Origin: CAYLNL01 sp964385175
GTDB taxonomy: Bacteria > Bacteroidota > Bacteroidia > Flavobacteriales > Flavobacteriaceae
Direction of reading: 5' to 3'
DNA: 64,000 bases
Assembly (NCBI GenBank): GCA_964385175.1
Contig: CAYLNL010000008.1
Coordinates: 82,725-146,724, forward strand
A program made the translations under genes and the position numbers. The notes below the pieces were generated by a model. It had not been told where the DNA came from and did no database searches. It saw only the letters and a program-made list of their open reading frames with translations. Each line of letters begins with the position of its first letter. Positions within the stretch are counted from its first letter, which is position 1. Positions 26,133 through 35,843 of the stretch are shown piece after piece.

Positions 26133-28598
26133 ATGAAAATCAATCACACCCTATTCGGACTGTTATGGATAGGTATAAGCAGCGCCCAATCCCTTCAATC
26201 GCCTTCTGCCTTTTTAGGATACGAGTTGGGCGCCCGTTTCTCCAGGCATCACCAGGTAATGGAATATTATGAGTACGTGGCAAAAAACGCCCCTGCTATG
26301 GTGAAACTTCAACCATACGGGGAAACCTATGAGCATCGCCCATTACTAGTAGCTTTTATATCCTCACCCGAAAATATAGCCAACCTCGAAACCATTCGCC
26401 AAGAGCAGCTAAAAGCTACCCAGGGAGAAGGCAGCGCTAAAATTGCCATTGTGTGGTTGAGCTACAACGTTCATGGTAATGAGAGTGTGAGCACAGAAGC
26501 GTCTATGCAAACCCTCTATGACCTCATCACCCAAAAACAAGAATGGCTCAAAAATACACTGGTAGTCATAGACCCGTGCATTAACCCCGATGGCAGAGAC
26601 CGCTATGTAAATTGGTACAACCAGTTTGTAAATACGCCCTACCAGGTTGACCCTAATAGCAAAGAACACCACGAGTCCTGGCTATCGGGGCGTTCTAACC
26701 ATTATATGTTCGATTTGAACCGAGATTGGGCGTGGATTACTCAAGTAGAAAGCCAGCAACGTTTAAAATTGTATAACCAATGGCTGCCTCATGTGCACGT
26801 GGATTTTCACGAACAAGGGGTTAATGAGCCCTATTATTTCGCCCCGGCTGCCGAGCCGCTGCACGAGGTGATAACAGACTGGCAAAGAGAGTTCCAGGTA
26901 ACCATCGGGAAAAACAACGCCCGTTATTTTGATGCGGAGGGCTGGTTTTATTTCACTAAAGAAATTTTTGATTTGCTCTACCCCAGCTATGGAGATACCT
27001 ATCCTACCTACACCGGGGCTATTGGCATGACATACGAGCAAGGAGGGAGTGGCGTGGCCGGGTTAGGTATCCTAACTGAGTATGGAGATACGCTAACGCT
27101 GAAAGACCGTATTGCGCATCATTACACGACCGGAATTTCTACGGTAGAGATGACATCTAAACATGCTGAACGGCTTATTGCAGAATACAAAAAATTCTAT
27201 GCCCGCACAAATTACCGGTATAAAAGCTACGTGATGAGCGGCGACCCTGATAAAATAGAAGCCTTGAAAGCGCTCTTAGACGCCCACGAAATTAAATACG
27301 GCTATTCCGATAAGGTGAATGTGAAAGGATATGAGTATACCACCAGGAAAGAAAAAACCCTGAAAAGCGATGTTCCTCATTTAATTGTAAGCACAAACCA
27401 GCGAAAAAGCGCTTTGGTGAGTGCGTTGTTTGAACCTGTTGCAAAGTTGAGCGATTCTGCCACGTATGACATTACTGCCTGGTCGCTTCCCTACGCATAC
27501 GGCTTGGAGGCACTGGCTTCTGAAAACCTTGTGAACGCAACGCCTCTTCCACCCGTAGAAACCCGCAGCAGCGAATTGTTGCAGCCCAATGCGTATGCCT
27601 ACCTGGCCGATTGGAGCAGTATGAAAGACGCTCGTTTTCTTGCGGAACTTTTAAAGGAAAACATCCGCGTGCGCTATACTGAACGCCCGTTTACGCTTGC
27701 CGGAAAGACCTTTGGAAGTGGAAGTCTTATTATAACGAAGGGCGATAATAAAAATAATAGAAACTGGGTAGAACGTTTAGCCACCGTTGCCCAAAAACAT
27801 GGTAAAAGCCTTATCAGCGCTGCTACCGGTTATGTAGATGCAGGCAGGGATTTTGGCTCAGAATCGGTAAAAATGATTTCCCCTGTGCGCGTAGCAGCGC
27901 TCGCGGGCGAGCCGGTTTCTACTCTTAATGTCGGTGAGATATGGCATTTTTTTGAGCAGCAGTTGCAGTATCCCCTCACAGTTTTAGATACTGACTATAT
28001 AAATAGTGTTAATTTAAATACCTACCAGGTACTCATTCTCCCCGAAGGCTGGTATAAAAATAACTGGGATGAAAAGCGATTGCAGGTATTAAAAGATTGG
28101 GTGCGAAATGGAGGCAAACTCATTGCCATTGGCGATGCACTTACTTTTCTGGAAGGCGATGCCGACTTGGGGCTAAAAGGAAAAAAAGCCGCTTCCGCCG
28201 AGACAGAAAAGAACAAAAACACAGCGTCTTACAGTGCCACAGAGCGAAATTATATTAAAAACATTATTACCGGTGCTATCTTTAAAGCCAAGGTAGATGC
28301 TACCCATCCGTTGGCTTTTGGTTATGGAAACGATTATTTTACCTTGAAATTGAGCCCCGCCGCCTATGAGCTGCTGCCTTCGGGCAATGTAGCTTATATA
28401 GGCGCAGAAAGCGACCCTTATTCTGGTTTCGCCGGCAGCGAAGCTAAAAAACAACTCCCCAGCTCACTCTTGTTTGGGGTAAGCCCACTGGGCAGAGGGT
28501 GCGTGGTATATATGGTAGATAATCCCCTGTTTCGGGGGTTTTGGGAAAACGGGAAATTGTTTTTCGCCAATGCCATTTTTATGGTGAATAACCCATAG
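26133..28598 (+). CDS. secreted M14-family zinc carboxypeptidase-like protein
   Basis: 821 residues with a signal peptide (NHTLFGLLWIGISSAQS). The M14 domain follows: YNVHGNES (H..E zinc pair), DPCINPDGRDRYVNWYNQF, LNRDWAW, and HVDFHEQGVNEPYYFAPA (third zinc ligand region), with the catalytic Glu expected in LTEYGDTLT. The C-terminal ~450 residues include a class I glutamine-amidotransferase-like fold (YQVLILPEGWYKNNWDEKRL, VRNGGKLIAIGDA). From memory, this two-domain form is common in Bacteroidota. It probably digests peptides outside the cell or in the periplasm. Confidence 0.9.
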   Translation: MKINHTLFGLLWIGISSAQSLQSPSAFLGYELGARFSRHHQVMEYYEYVAKNAPAMVKLQPYGETYEHRPLLVAFISSPENIANLETIRQEQLKATQGEGSAKIAIVWLSYNVHGNESVSTEASMQTLYDLITQKQEWLKNTLVVIDPCINPDGRDRYVNWYNQFVNTPYQVDPNSKEHHESWLSGRSNHYMFDLNRDWAWITQVESQQRLKLYNQWLPHVHVDFHEQGVNEPYYFAPAAEPLHEVITDWQREFQVTIGKNNARYFDAEGWFYFTKEIFDLLYPSYGDTYPTYTGAIGMTYEQGGSGVAGLGILTEYGDTLTLKDRIAHHYTTGISTVEMTSKHAERLIAEYKKFYARTNYRYKSYVMSGDPDKIEALKALLDAHEIKYGYSDKVNVKGYEYTTRKEKTLKSDVPHLIVSTNQRKSALVSALFEPVAKLSDSATYDITAWSLPYAYGLEALASENLVNATPLPPVETRSSELLQPNAYAYLADWSSMKDARFLAELLKENIRVRYTERPFTLAGKTFGSGSLIITKGDNKNNRNWVERLATVAQKHGKSLISAATGYVDAGRDFGSESVKMISPVRVAALAGEPVSTLNVGEIWHFFEQQLQYPLTVLDTDYINSVNLNTYQVLILPEGWYKNNWDEKRLQVLKDWVRNGGKLIAIGDALTFLEGDADLGLKGKKAASAETEKNKNTASYSATERNYIKNIITGAIFKAKVDATHPLAFGYGNDYFTLKLSPAAYELLPSGNVAYIGAESDPYSGFAGSEAKKQLPSSLLFGVSPLGRGCVVYMVDNPLFRGFWENGKLFFANAIFMVNNP

Positions 28599-28697
28599 CA
28601 GTTACCAATTCTTTTTATCTCATTCTATAGAGCGGGTGTTCTTGCAAATTACTTTTTATTTGTACAATATAAATGCACTATATACTGGAAATTTTTG

Positions 28698-28705
28698 TAT
28701 TTTTG
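28698..28705 (+). promoter_or_regulatory. -7 promoter element for greA
   Basis: TATTTTTG matches TAnnTTTG, 55 nt before the greA ATG. Confidence 0.6.
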
Positions 28706-28708
28706 CTC

Positions 28709-28741
28709 AAAATCCTCTTAGAAAGATGAAGGGGATTTTTG
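28709..28741 (+). promoter_or_regulatory. terminator-like hairpin in the greA leader
   Basis: AAAATCCTCTT (28709-28719) can pair, with one mismatch, with AAGGGGATTTT (28729-28739); T residues follow. It begins about where transcription should start from the element at 28698, so it would sit at the very 5' end of the mRNA. It may be a premature terminator or stabilising hairpin. Confidence 0.5.
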
Positions 28742-28760
28742 TATTTAAAACAATAGAGTT

Positions 28761-29234
28761 ATGAGTAATGTATCTTATTATACAGAAGAAGGCTTAAAAA
28801 AATTAAAAGAAGAACTCAATTTTCTAAGAGATATAGAACGCCCCCGAATTTCGCAAGCTATAGCCGATGCCCGTGATAAAGGAGACCTTTCTGAAAATGC
28901 AGAATATGACGCCGCCAAAGAAGAACAGGGGTTGCTGGAGTTAAAAATAGCAAAACTTGAAGAAATTGTAGCCAACGCCCGTCTTATAGACGAGTCGCAG
29001 TTAGATGTCTCCAAGGCACTGGTGCTCTCTAAGGTGAAAATTAAAAACAAAACCAATAATATGGAAATGACCTACACCCTGGTATCGGAAAACGAAGCCG
29101 ATTTGAAAGCGGGAAAAATTTCTGTAAACTCTCCCATCGGGAAAGGGTTGTTGGGAAAATCTGTAGGCGAAACTGCTAAAATACATGCCCCTGGCGGTAC
29201 TCTGGAATTTGAAATCCTGGAAATAACCCGGTAA
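28761..29234 (+). CDS. greA: transcription elongation factor GreA
   Basis: 157 residues. The N-terminal coiled coil has the conserved tip (ADARDKGDLSENAEYDAAKEE) whose acidic residues enter the RNA polymerase secondary channel. The C-terminal domain ends with PIGKGLLGKSVGETAKIHAPG. It rescues stalled polymerase by stimulating RNA cleavage. A HIT-family gene follows 9 nt downstream, so they are cotranscribed. Confidence 0.97.
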   Translation: MSNVSYYTEEGLKKLKEELNFLRDIERPRISQAIADARDKGDLSENAEYDAAKEEQGLLELKIAKLEEIVANARLIDESQLDVSKALVLSKVKIKNKTNNMEMTYTLVSENEADLKAGKISVNSPIGKGLLGKSVGETAKIHAPGGTLEFEILEITR

Positions 29235-29243
29235 TTATATTCT

Positions 29244-29648
29244 ATGGCAAGCATTTTTACCAAAATTATCTGCGGAGAAATTCCCTCCTATAAAATAGCA
29301 GAAGATGAAAATTTCTTTGCTTTTTTAGACATCAATCCCAATGCAAAAGGGCACACTTTATGCGTTCCCAAAAAGGAGATAGATAAACTTTTTGATTTGG
29401 ATGAACCCACATACACCGGCTTACTCCAATTCTCGCGCAAAATAGCTCTTGCCATAGAAAAAGCCATTCCCTGCAAACGGGTGGGCATGGCGGTAGTGGG
29501 GCTGGAGGTGCCCCACGTGCATGTACACCTCATTCCCCTCAACAACATGAAAGAGATGACCTTTCAGCACAAAGTATCCATAGAACCTGGAGAGTTTAAA
29601 GAAATCGCCTCCCACATCCGCAATCACTTAGATAAGACCATTCTTTAA
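29244..29648 (+). CDS. HIT-family nucleotide-binding protein
   Basis: 134 residues. It begins ASIFTKIICGEIPSYKIAED and has the histidine triad VPHVHVHLIPL near residue 92. HIT proteins hydrolyse or transfer nucleotides from dinucleoside polyphosphates or AMP conjugates; the exact substrate is unknown. Cytoplasmic. It forms an operon with greA, a pairing that I recall in other Bacteroidota. Confidence 0.93.
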   Translation: MASIFTKIICGEIPSYKIAEDENFFAFLDINPNAKGHTLCVPKKEIDKLFDLDEPTYTGLLQFSRKIALAIEKAIPCKRVGMAVVGLEVPHVHVHLIPLNNMKEMTFQHKVSIEPGEFKEIASHIRNHLDKTIL

Positions 29649-29709
29649 AAAGAACCAAAGGTTTTATATCCTCATAATCGTCCCAGCGCCCAATAGAACC
29701 TGCAAAAAC

Positions 29710-30213
29710 ATGGAAATTTCTCTTTGCCAAACGCCCGATATAAAAAGGCTTCTACAACTATATGAAGAAGCTGGCCAATGGCAGCGAGAACACTCAGATT
29801 TTTCGTGGGGAAGTTTTGAAGCCCAAACGCTTCAACAGGAGATTGAGCGCAGGGAATTATATAAAATAATGGTGAACGGGCAAATAGCTTGCGTATTTAA
29901 AATGATATTGAACGACCCTGTTATCTGGAGAGAAAAAGACAATGAGCCGTCTGTTTACCTGCACCGTATTGCTGGCGGTGCAGCATATAGAGGGGCTGGT
30001 TTTATGAAGTTTTTAATAGCCTGGGCGGTAGATTTTTGCCGCCAGCATAACCGCCACTACATTCGTTTGGATACATGGGGGCTAAACCAAAAACTGACGG
30101 ATTATTACCTCAGCGTAGGGTTTCGTCTCGTAGGTAGTAAATTCATTAGTGAGGCAGATGGACTACCACCTCACTATAGCGGCAAACTCAATTTGTTTGA
30201 AATGGCGGTTTAA
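29710..30213 (+). CDS. GNAT-family N-acetyltransferase
   Basis: 167 residues. The acetyl-CoA-binding region is VYLHRIAGGAAYRGAGFMKFLI, with the R/Q-x-x-G-x-G/A-like AAYRGAGF, followed by YIRLDTWGLNQKLTDYYLSVGF, a typical GNAT end. It acetylates an amino group of an unknown substrate. The gene lies 61 nt after the HIT gene and converges with the pyrophosphatase gene. Confidence 0.85.
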   Translation: MEISLCQTPDIKRLLQLYEEAGQWQREHSDFSWGSFEAQTLQQEIERRELYKIMVNGQIACVFKMILNDPVIWREKDNEPSVYLHRIAGGAAYRGAGFMKFLIAWAVDFCRQHNRHYIRLDTWGLNQKLTDYYLSVGFRLVGSKFISEADGLPPHYSGKLNLFEMAV

Positions 30214-30242
30214 GTTACGTAAGGTTTATTCGTATGAGTAAC

Positions 30243-32558
30243 TTATAGTTTCTCCCTGTTTGTAACGCTACTTATTTCATCTTTATGAGAAATTTGTATC
30301 GTTTTCTCATCTGGTTGCTTTTCACCAGTTTTAACCAATTCAATCACCGGTTTTTGCAAAGCCGGTTCAGTAAGTGCCGTGGAAGAATTGGTAACCAGGC
30401 TGGGAGCTATAACAAGCGCTACAACCGACATTAGTTTTAAAAGAATATTGAGGGATGGGCCGGAAGTATCTTTAAACGGATCGCCTACGGTATCACCTAC
30501 TACAGCAGCTTTATGAGGCTCTGAGCCTTTTTTATAATGCACACCGTCTATCTCCACGCCCCCCTCTATCATTTTCTTGGCATTGTCCCAGGCGCCACCG
30601 GCATTAGATTGAAAGATAGCCATAAGAACGCCGGTAACCGTAACACCCGCTAATAATCCTCCTAACATTTCAGCCCCTCCTATAAACCCAACTGCCACAG
30701 GCGCTGCCACGGCTAACAATCCTGGCAATACCATTTGACGAATAGAAGCTTTGGTAGAAATAGCCACGCATTTCTGGTATTCGGCTACCCCATCGGCTTT
30801 ATGAAAAACCTCCATTTCTTCAGCGCTCGCTTTAGAAAGGTCGCCCTCATGTTTTTTCATCACCTCTAAAGCTGCCTTTAAGGCAGGAATTTCATTGAAC
30901 TGGCGGCGCACTTCCTGTATCATCGCCATAGCTGCTTTTCCAACGGCGCCCATAGCAAGAGCAGAAAAAACAAATGGCAAAGTAGCGCCAATAAATAAGC
31001 CACTCATAACTACCGACTGGGAAATATCTATGGAACTAATTTTGGCTTGCTGCATAAATGCTGAAAAGAGCGCCAGTGCAGTGAGAGCTGCCGAAGCAAT
31101 GGCAAATCCCTTCCCAATGGCAGCGGTGGTATTCCCAACCGCATCTAATTTATCGGTGCGCTCCCGTACTTCTTTGGGCAGTTCTGCCATTTCAGCGATG
31201 CCGCCGGCATTATCTGAGATAGGCCCATACGCATCTACCGCTAACTGGATGCCTGTGTTGGCAAGCATGCCCACGGCTGCAATGGCAATACCATATAAAC
31301 CTGCAAATTGAAATGAAACTAAAATAGCTACCACAATCAACAAAACTGGGATAGCCGTGGAAATCATCCCTACCCCTAATCCTGCAATAATATTGGTTGC
31401 CGAACCAGTAACAGATTGCTTCACGATGCCAAATACCGGTTTCGTGCCCGTGCCCGTATAGTATTCCGTAGCCTTGCCTACGCCTAAACCGGCTACCAAT
31501 CCTACCAAAGTAGCTATAAACACGCCCATAGCGGTATATTCTTTACCATCAGCAACCCATTCACCGGGTAAAAACAACTTTATCAGGAAATAAGACGCCA
31601 CCACCATAATGCCGGCAGAGAGAAATTCCCCGGTATTGAGGGCGCGCTGGGGGCTACCGCCTTCTTTAACTTTTACGAAAAAGGTACCTATAACCGAAAC
31701 AATAATACCCACAGCAGCTAAAGCGAGCGGCAGGTATATGGCACCCAGCCCATTAAAATAATCGCCAAACTCAGGAGCGGTAAAAAATACACCTCCCAGT
31801 ACCATCGTAGCGATGATTGAGCCTACAAACGACTCAAATAAATCAGCGCCCATACCAGCCACATCGCCCACATTATCGCCCACATTATCGGCTATTGTAG
31901 CTGGGTTGAGGGGATGATCTTCCGGGATACCGGCCTCTACCTTACCCACAAGATCAGCGCCCACATCGGCAGCTTTGGTATAAATGCCCCCTCCCACGCG
32001 GGCAAAAAGCGCTATAGAAGAAGCACCTAATGAAAAACCCGAAATAACATTGAGAATAAGCGTTAATCCATTAGCGCTATCCAGTGCATAAAAATTGCTG
32101 AAAAAGATAAGTAGAACGCTAATTCCAATAACCCCCAAGGAAACCACCCCTAAGCCCATTACGGCGCCGCCGGAAAAAGCTATTTCCAATGCTTTGTTAA
32201 GCGAGGTTCGGGCGGCATGTGTAGTACGCACGTTGGCTTTAGTGGCTATTTTCATTCCTATAAAACCAGCTAAAGCAGATAGGAAAGCACCTACCACAAA
32301 AGACAACGCCACCATAGGAGTAGAATCAGTGTCAGACTCTCCTTTAAAAATAAGCAGAATGGCAACAGCGATGACAAAAACAGATAGTATTTTATATTCG
32401 GCTCTTAGAAACGCCATCGCTCCGTCAGCGATATTTTTGGCGATATTCACCATTTTTTCAGTGCCAGCTTCCTGTTTGGTAATCCACCGGGAAGTATAAA
32501 GAACATATAAAAGCCCTATTATGCCGGTTACGGGTACTAAATAAATGAGTTGTTCCAT
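30243..32558 (-). CDS. hppA: membrane-bound proton/sodium-translocating pyrophosphatase
   Basis: 771 residues with about 16 membrane segments. The pyrophosphate-binding motif is in GADLVGKVEAGIPEDHP and NVGDNVGDVAGMGADLFES. The second site is AYGPISDNAGGIAEMAE, and the third is GDTVGDPFKDTSGPSLN. GNTTAAIGKGFAIAS has Ala where potassium-independent enzymes carry Lys, so it is predicted to need K+. It couples pyrophosphate hydrolysis to ion export across the inner membrane. After the last membrane segment is a ~50-residue hydrophilic tail (ALQKPVIELVKTGEKQ...), longer than usual. Whether it pumps H+ or Na+ is not decided. Confidence 0.96.
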   Translation of the reverse strand: MEQLIYLVPVTGIIGLLYVLYTSRWITKQEAGTEKMVNIAKNIADGAMAFLRAEYKILSVFVIAVAILLIFKGESDTDSTPMVALSFVVGAFLSALAGFIGMKIATKANVRTTHAARTSLNKALEIAFSGGAVMGLGVVSLGVIGISVLLIFFSNFYALDSANGLTLILNVISGFSLGASSIALFARVGGGIYTKAADVGADLVGKVEAGIPEDHPLNPATIADNVGDNVGDVAGMGADLFESFVGSIIATMVLGGVFFTAPEFGDYFNGLGAIYLPLALAAVGIIVSVIGTFFVKVKEGGSPQRALNTGEFLSAGIMVVASYFLIKLFLPGEWVADGKEYTAMGVFIATLVGLVAGLGVGKATEYYTGTGTKPVFGIVKQSVTGSATNIIAGLGVGMISTAIPVLLIVVAILVSFQFAGLYGIAIAAVGMLANTGIQLAVDAYGPISDNAGGIAEMAELPKEVRERTDKLDAVGNTTAAIGKGFAIASAALTALALFSAFMQQAKISSIDISQSVVMSGLFIGATLPFVFSALAMGAVGKAAMAMIQEVRRQFNEIPALKAALEVMKKHEGDLSKASAEEMEVFHKADGVAEYQKCVAISTKASIRQMVLPGLLAVAAPVAVGFIGGAEMLGGLLAGVTVTGVLMAIFQSNAGGAWDNAKKMIEGGVEIDGVHYKKGSEPHKAAVVGDTVGDPFKDTSGPSLNILLKLMSVVALVIAPSLVTNSSTALTEPALQKPVIELVKTGEKQPDEKTIQISHKDEISSVTNREKL

Positions 32559-32604
32559 AGAATTATAAAAATTGATAGTTTAGTTAGTTTCTTAAAAATT
32601 GGGA

Positions 32605-32612
32605 CAAATCTA
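32605..32612 (-). promoter_or_regulatory. -7 promoter element for hppA
   Basis: On the minus strand TAGATTTG matches TAnnTTTG, 46 nt before the hppA ATG. Confidence 0.5.
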
Positions 32613-32773
32613 CTAAACTCCATCCAGATAAAAAATAAAAGATATTAAGAAAAGGAAAGAGGGTTTAGGCTATCTATATAATATGCACTTGCTGTTTTAT
32701 ACTATTCCATTTCTCCATCCAACATTATTGCACTTCTTTAGGGATAGCAGATATTTATAAAATTATTAGGGAA

Positions 32774-33535
32774 TCAGCTGATTTCCAGTAAAACAGGACA
32801 ATGATCGCTGTGTTTTGCCTCTGGCAGCAGGGCAGCCCGTAATAGCCTGGACTGCAAGGGTTCGCTTACCAATTGGTAATCAATGCGCCACCCTTTATTA
32901 TTGGCGCGTGCATTAGCCCGATACGTCCACCAGGAATATTGGTGTGGTTGTTGATTAAAATACCGGAAACTATCTATAAACCCACTTTTCATAAATCTAT
33001 CTATCCAATCTCGTTCCACCGGCAAAAACCCAGAAACCTGGGCATTCCGAACCGGGTCGTGAATGTCAATCGCCTGGTGGCAAATATTAAAATCTCCTGC
33101 AATAATAAGGTTGGGATACTTTGTTTTAAGCGTATTAACATACTCCTGGAAATCTGCCATGTAGTGAAGTTTAAAGGGTAACCGCTCTATATTACTGGCA
33201 GAAGGGAGATATAAACTCATAATAGAAAAATCATCAAAATCTGCCCGTAGATTCCTGCCTTCTTCATCCATATAGCTTATACCGGTGCCATACGTCACCT
33301 CCTTTGGCTGGGTTTTAGAAAGGATGGCCACTCCGCTGTATCCTTTTTTCTGAGCACTAAACCAGTAATGATAAGGGTAACCGGCTTGTTCAAAGAGGGT
33401 GAAATCTAATTGTCCCTCACTCACTTTTGTTTCCTGGAGGCAAACCACGTCTGGATTTATGCTTTCCAACCAGCCTAAAAAGTCTTTGTTAAGAGCGGCT
33501 CTAATGCCGTTTACGTTATATGATATAATTTTCAT
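32774..33535 (-). CDS. xth: exodeoxyribonuclease III
   Basis: 253 residues of the endonuclease/exonuclease/phosphatase fold. Catalytic motifs: NVNGIRA, CLQETKV (metal-binding Glu), SLYLPSA, AGDFNICH, NNKGWRIDYQLVS, and the C-terminal KHSDHCPVLLE (Asp-His pair). It cleaves DNA at abasic sites and degrades 3' ends in base-excision repair. It is a separate gene from the EEP-fold nuclease in the cluster at 47.9-48.9 kb and is much closer to housekeeping Xth enzymes. Confidence 0.95.
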   Translation of the reverse strand: MKIISYNVNGIRAALNKDFLGWLESINPDVVCLQETKVSEGQLDFTLFEQAGYPYHYWFSAQKKGYSGVAILSKTQPKEVTYGTGISYMDEEGRNLRADFDDFSIMSLYLPSASNIERLPFKLHYMADFQEYVNTLKTKYPNLIIAGDFNICHQAIDIHDPVRNAQVSGFLPVERDWIDRFMKSGFIDSFRYFNQQPHQYSWWTYRANARANNKGWRIDYQLVSEPLQSRLLRAALLPEAKHSDHCPVLLEIS

Positions 33536-33853
33536 ACTTGTATAATATTATATATTAGCTTGTTCCGCCAGCCATTTTACCGCTACTGAGTAGCCAATTG
33601 GCTATCTAAAATATTCCTCCAAAAGTATGAATACCACGGGAATATTCCTACAATTTTGCTACTCGTATGCATACCCACACGTGTGAGAGCGTACCTGGGT
33701 AGCTGCGCAAGGTGAATGAGATATATTTCTACAGGAGACCAGAAGTAGGGCGCTTATAAGTTTAGTATTTTCATTATTAAGGTAAAAAATCGTATTTCCT
33801 GCTTCTTCGTTTTTGGTTCTAAATAGGTATTCCCCTCATTCCCTAAAAATGGC
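33536..33853. other. intergenic region with three short perfect palindromes
   Basis: No gene is seen in these ~320 bases between xth and the thiolase. Perfect palindromes occur at 33591-33604 (TAGCCAATTGGCTA), 33665-33674 (GTATGCATAC) and 33676-33685 (CACACGTGTG). The last two are almost adjacent and lie about 170-190 bp upstream of the thiolase promoter. They could be regulator-binding sites. Confidence 0.5.
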
Positions 33854-33861
33854 TACCTTTG
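33854..33861 (+). promoter_or_regulatory. -7 promoter element for the thiolase
   Basis: TACCTTTG matches TAnnTTTG, 18 nt before the ATG at 33880. It rules out the longer start at 33859. Confidence 0.65.
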
Positions 33862-33879
33862 CGGTTTAAAAGAGAAAAA

Positions 33880-35062
33880 ATGGCACGTAACGTTGTGATT
33901 GTTTCGGCTGCAAGAACTCCTATCGGAAGTTTTATGGGCGCTTTGTCCACCATACCCGCTCCACAGTTAGGAGCCTCTGCTATAAAAGAAGTCCTTGCAA
34001 AAATAAACCTGGCGCCTTCCCAAATTGACGAGGTACTTATGGGAAATGTGATTCAGGCAGGGTTGGGGCAGGCGCCTGCCCGACAAGCCGCCTTGTATGC
34101 CGGAATACCCAACTCGGTTCCTTGCACTACGGTAAATAAGGTATGCGCAAGCGGTATGAAAGCTGTGATGCAAGGCGCCCAGGCTATTGCACTGGGCGAT
34201 GCAGAAATTGTAGTAGCCGGGGGCATGGAAAATATGAGTTTAATTCCCCATTATATACAGATGCGCAGAGGCGTTAAATTTGGCCCCGCCACCTTAGAAG
34301 ACGGGATGCAGAAAGATGGGTTAACAGATGCCTACGACCAGAACGCCATGGGCGTATGTGCCGATTTGTGCGCCACAGAACACCGGTTTTCCCGGGAAGA
34401 ACAAGATGCGTATGCCGTTCAATCTTATGAACGGGCAGCCCGTGCATGGAAGGAAGGAAAATTTGCAAATGAGGTGATACCTGTAGAAGTTACCCAGCAA
34501 CGAGGAGACTCAATCTGGGTGAGAGAAGATGAAGAATACAAAAATGTGAAATTAGAAAAAATCCCTTCATTGCGTCCGGCTTTCAGCAAAAATGGAACGG
34601 TAACCGCCGCTAATGCTTCTACTATTAATGATGGCGCCGGCGCTATGGTTTTGATGAGTGAGGCGAAGGCGAACGAACTGGGTTTGCGGCCGCTGGCAAT
34701 TATACGAGGGTATGCTGATGCAGCGCAAGAGCCAAAATGGTTTACTACCGCCCCGGCAAAAGCGTTGCCCAAAGCGCTGGCAAAAGCTGGCGTAAATCTT
34801 AACCATGTTGATTTTTTTGAATTTAATGAGGCTTTTTCTGTGGTTGCCTTAGCCAATATGAAATTGTTAGGGTTAACAGACCGAAATGTGAATGTGAACG
34901 GAGGAGCGGTAGCATTGGGACATCCATTAGGCTGTTCTGGTGTACGCATCCTCATTACCCTCCTTAGCGTGCTTGGGCAACATAATGGAAAAATGGGAGC
35001 CGCCGCTATCTGCAACGGAGGGGGGGGGGGGCGCCTCGGCTATGGTAATAGAACGAATATAA
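33880..35062 (+). CDS. acetyl-CoA C-acetyltransferase (thiolase) with a frameshift in a poly-G run
   Basis: About 393 residues. It has the thiolase nucleophile Cys89 in NKVCASGMKA, GGMENMSL, FEFNEAFSVVALA, and the second catalytic region GGAVALGHPLGCSGVR. It condenses or cleaves acetoacetyl-CoA. The family ends CNGGGG-ASAMVIERI. Here the glycine codons form a run of 12 G (35020-35031), one too many: as written the frame changes and continues to 35190 over the next gene. With one G fewer the frame gives ASAMVIERI and a stop at 35060-35062, 7 nt before the next start. The run is either a sequencing/assembly error or a real slippery tract. End coordinate assumes correction. Confidence 0.88.
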
Positions 35063-35068
35063 CCTATT

Positions 35069-35818
35069 ATGAATTATGGCATTTGCCCGCTCAGCGTTGT
35101 TCCCGTGCGCGCTACGCCCGTTCACACGAGCGAAATGGTTTCCCAACTGTTGTATGGAGAACATTTCACTGTTCTGGGACAACAGGGTGAATGGATTCGC
35201 ATCCGCATTGCTTTTGATGGCTATGAAGGATGGATTTCCGGGAAACAATTCATACCCCTTACAGAAGAAAACTATCAATTTCTTGAAAACCACCCGCTTT
35301 CCTTTTCGGGAGACCTGGTAGAATTTAGTTCCGATGCAGAAGACAGGCTCATTCCCATACTGCTGGGTAGTCATGTGAGCGCCTGCCCGCTACTGGTGCA
35401 TCAATTTGAAGGCGCCGTACGAACGGGAAAAAGCGACCGGGAAGCGCTTGTAGAGACCGCATCCCTATACCTCAACACCCCCTATCTCTGGGGCGGAAAA
35501 TCCCCTTTTGGGGTAGATTGCTCCGGGTTTACACAAATGGTGTATAAAATAAATGGTTATTCTTTGCTACGCGATGCGTCTCAACAGGCGCAACAGGGCG
35601 AGGTGTTGAATTTTATAGAAGAAGCTGAGGTGGGTGACTTGGCTTTTTTTGACAATGAGGAGGGAAAAATTGTGCACGTAGGCATTCTGTTGGGTGATAA
35701 CCGCATTATCCACGCCAGTGGGAAGGTACGAATAGATGGCATAGACCACACGGGGATTTTTAATGCTGAAATGCGCACGCACTCACACCGGCTGCGGGTT
35801 ATTAAAAAAATATTTTAA
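35069..35818 (+). CDS. SH3/NlpC-P60 cell-wall hydrolase
   Basis: 249 residues. An N-terminal SH3-like domain (EHFTVLGQQGEWIRIRI, GYEGWISGKQF) is followed by an NlpC/P60 domain: GKSPFGVDCSGFTQMVY (catalytic Cys), GDLAFFDNEEGKIVHVGILLG (His) and IIHASGKVRI (third residue region). It should cleave peptide bonds in peptidoglycan stem peptides, probably gamma-D-Glu-diaminopimelate. No signal peptide is obvious, so it may act on imported muropeptides in the cytoplasm. It starts 6 bases after the corrected thiolase stop. Confidence 0.9.
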   Translation: MNYGICPLSVVPVRATPVHTSEMVSQLLYGEHFTVLGQQGEWIRIRIAFDGYEGWISGKQFIPLTEENYQFLENHPLSFSGDLVEFSSDAEDRLIPILLGSHVSACPLLVHQFEGAVRTGKSDREALVETASLYLNTPYLWGGKSPFGVDCSGFTQMVYKINGYSLLRDASQQAQQGEVLNFIEEAEVGDLAFFDNEEGKIVHVGILLGDNRIIHASGKVRIDGIDHTGIFNAEMRTHSHRLRVIKKIF

Positions 35819-35843
35819 TTTTCACAAAGCCTATACCGTTGTA

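Noticed and set aside
35063..35190. Extended thiolase C-terminus
   Set aside because: It arises from the 12-G shift, overlaps the NlpC gene and matches no family.
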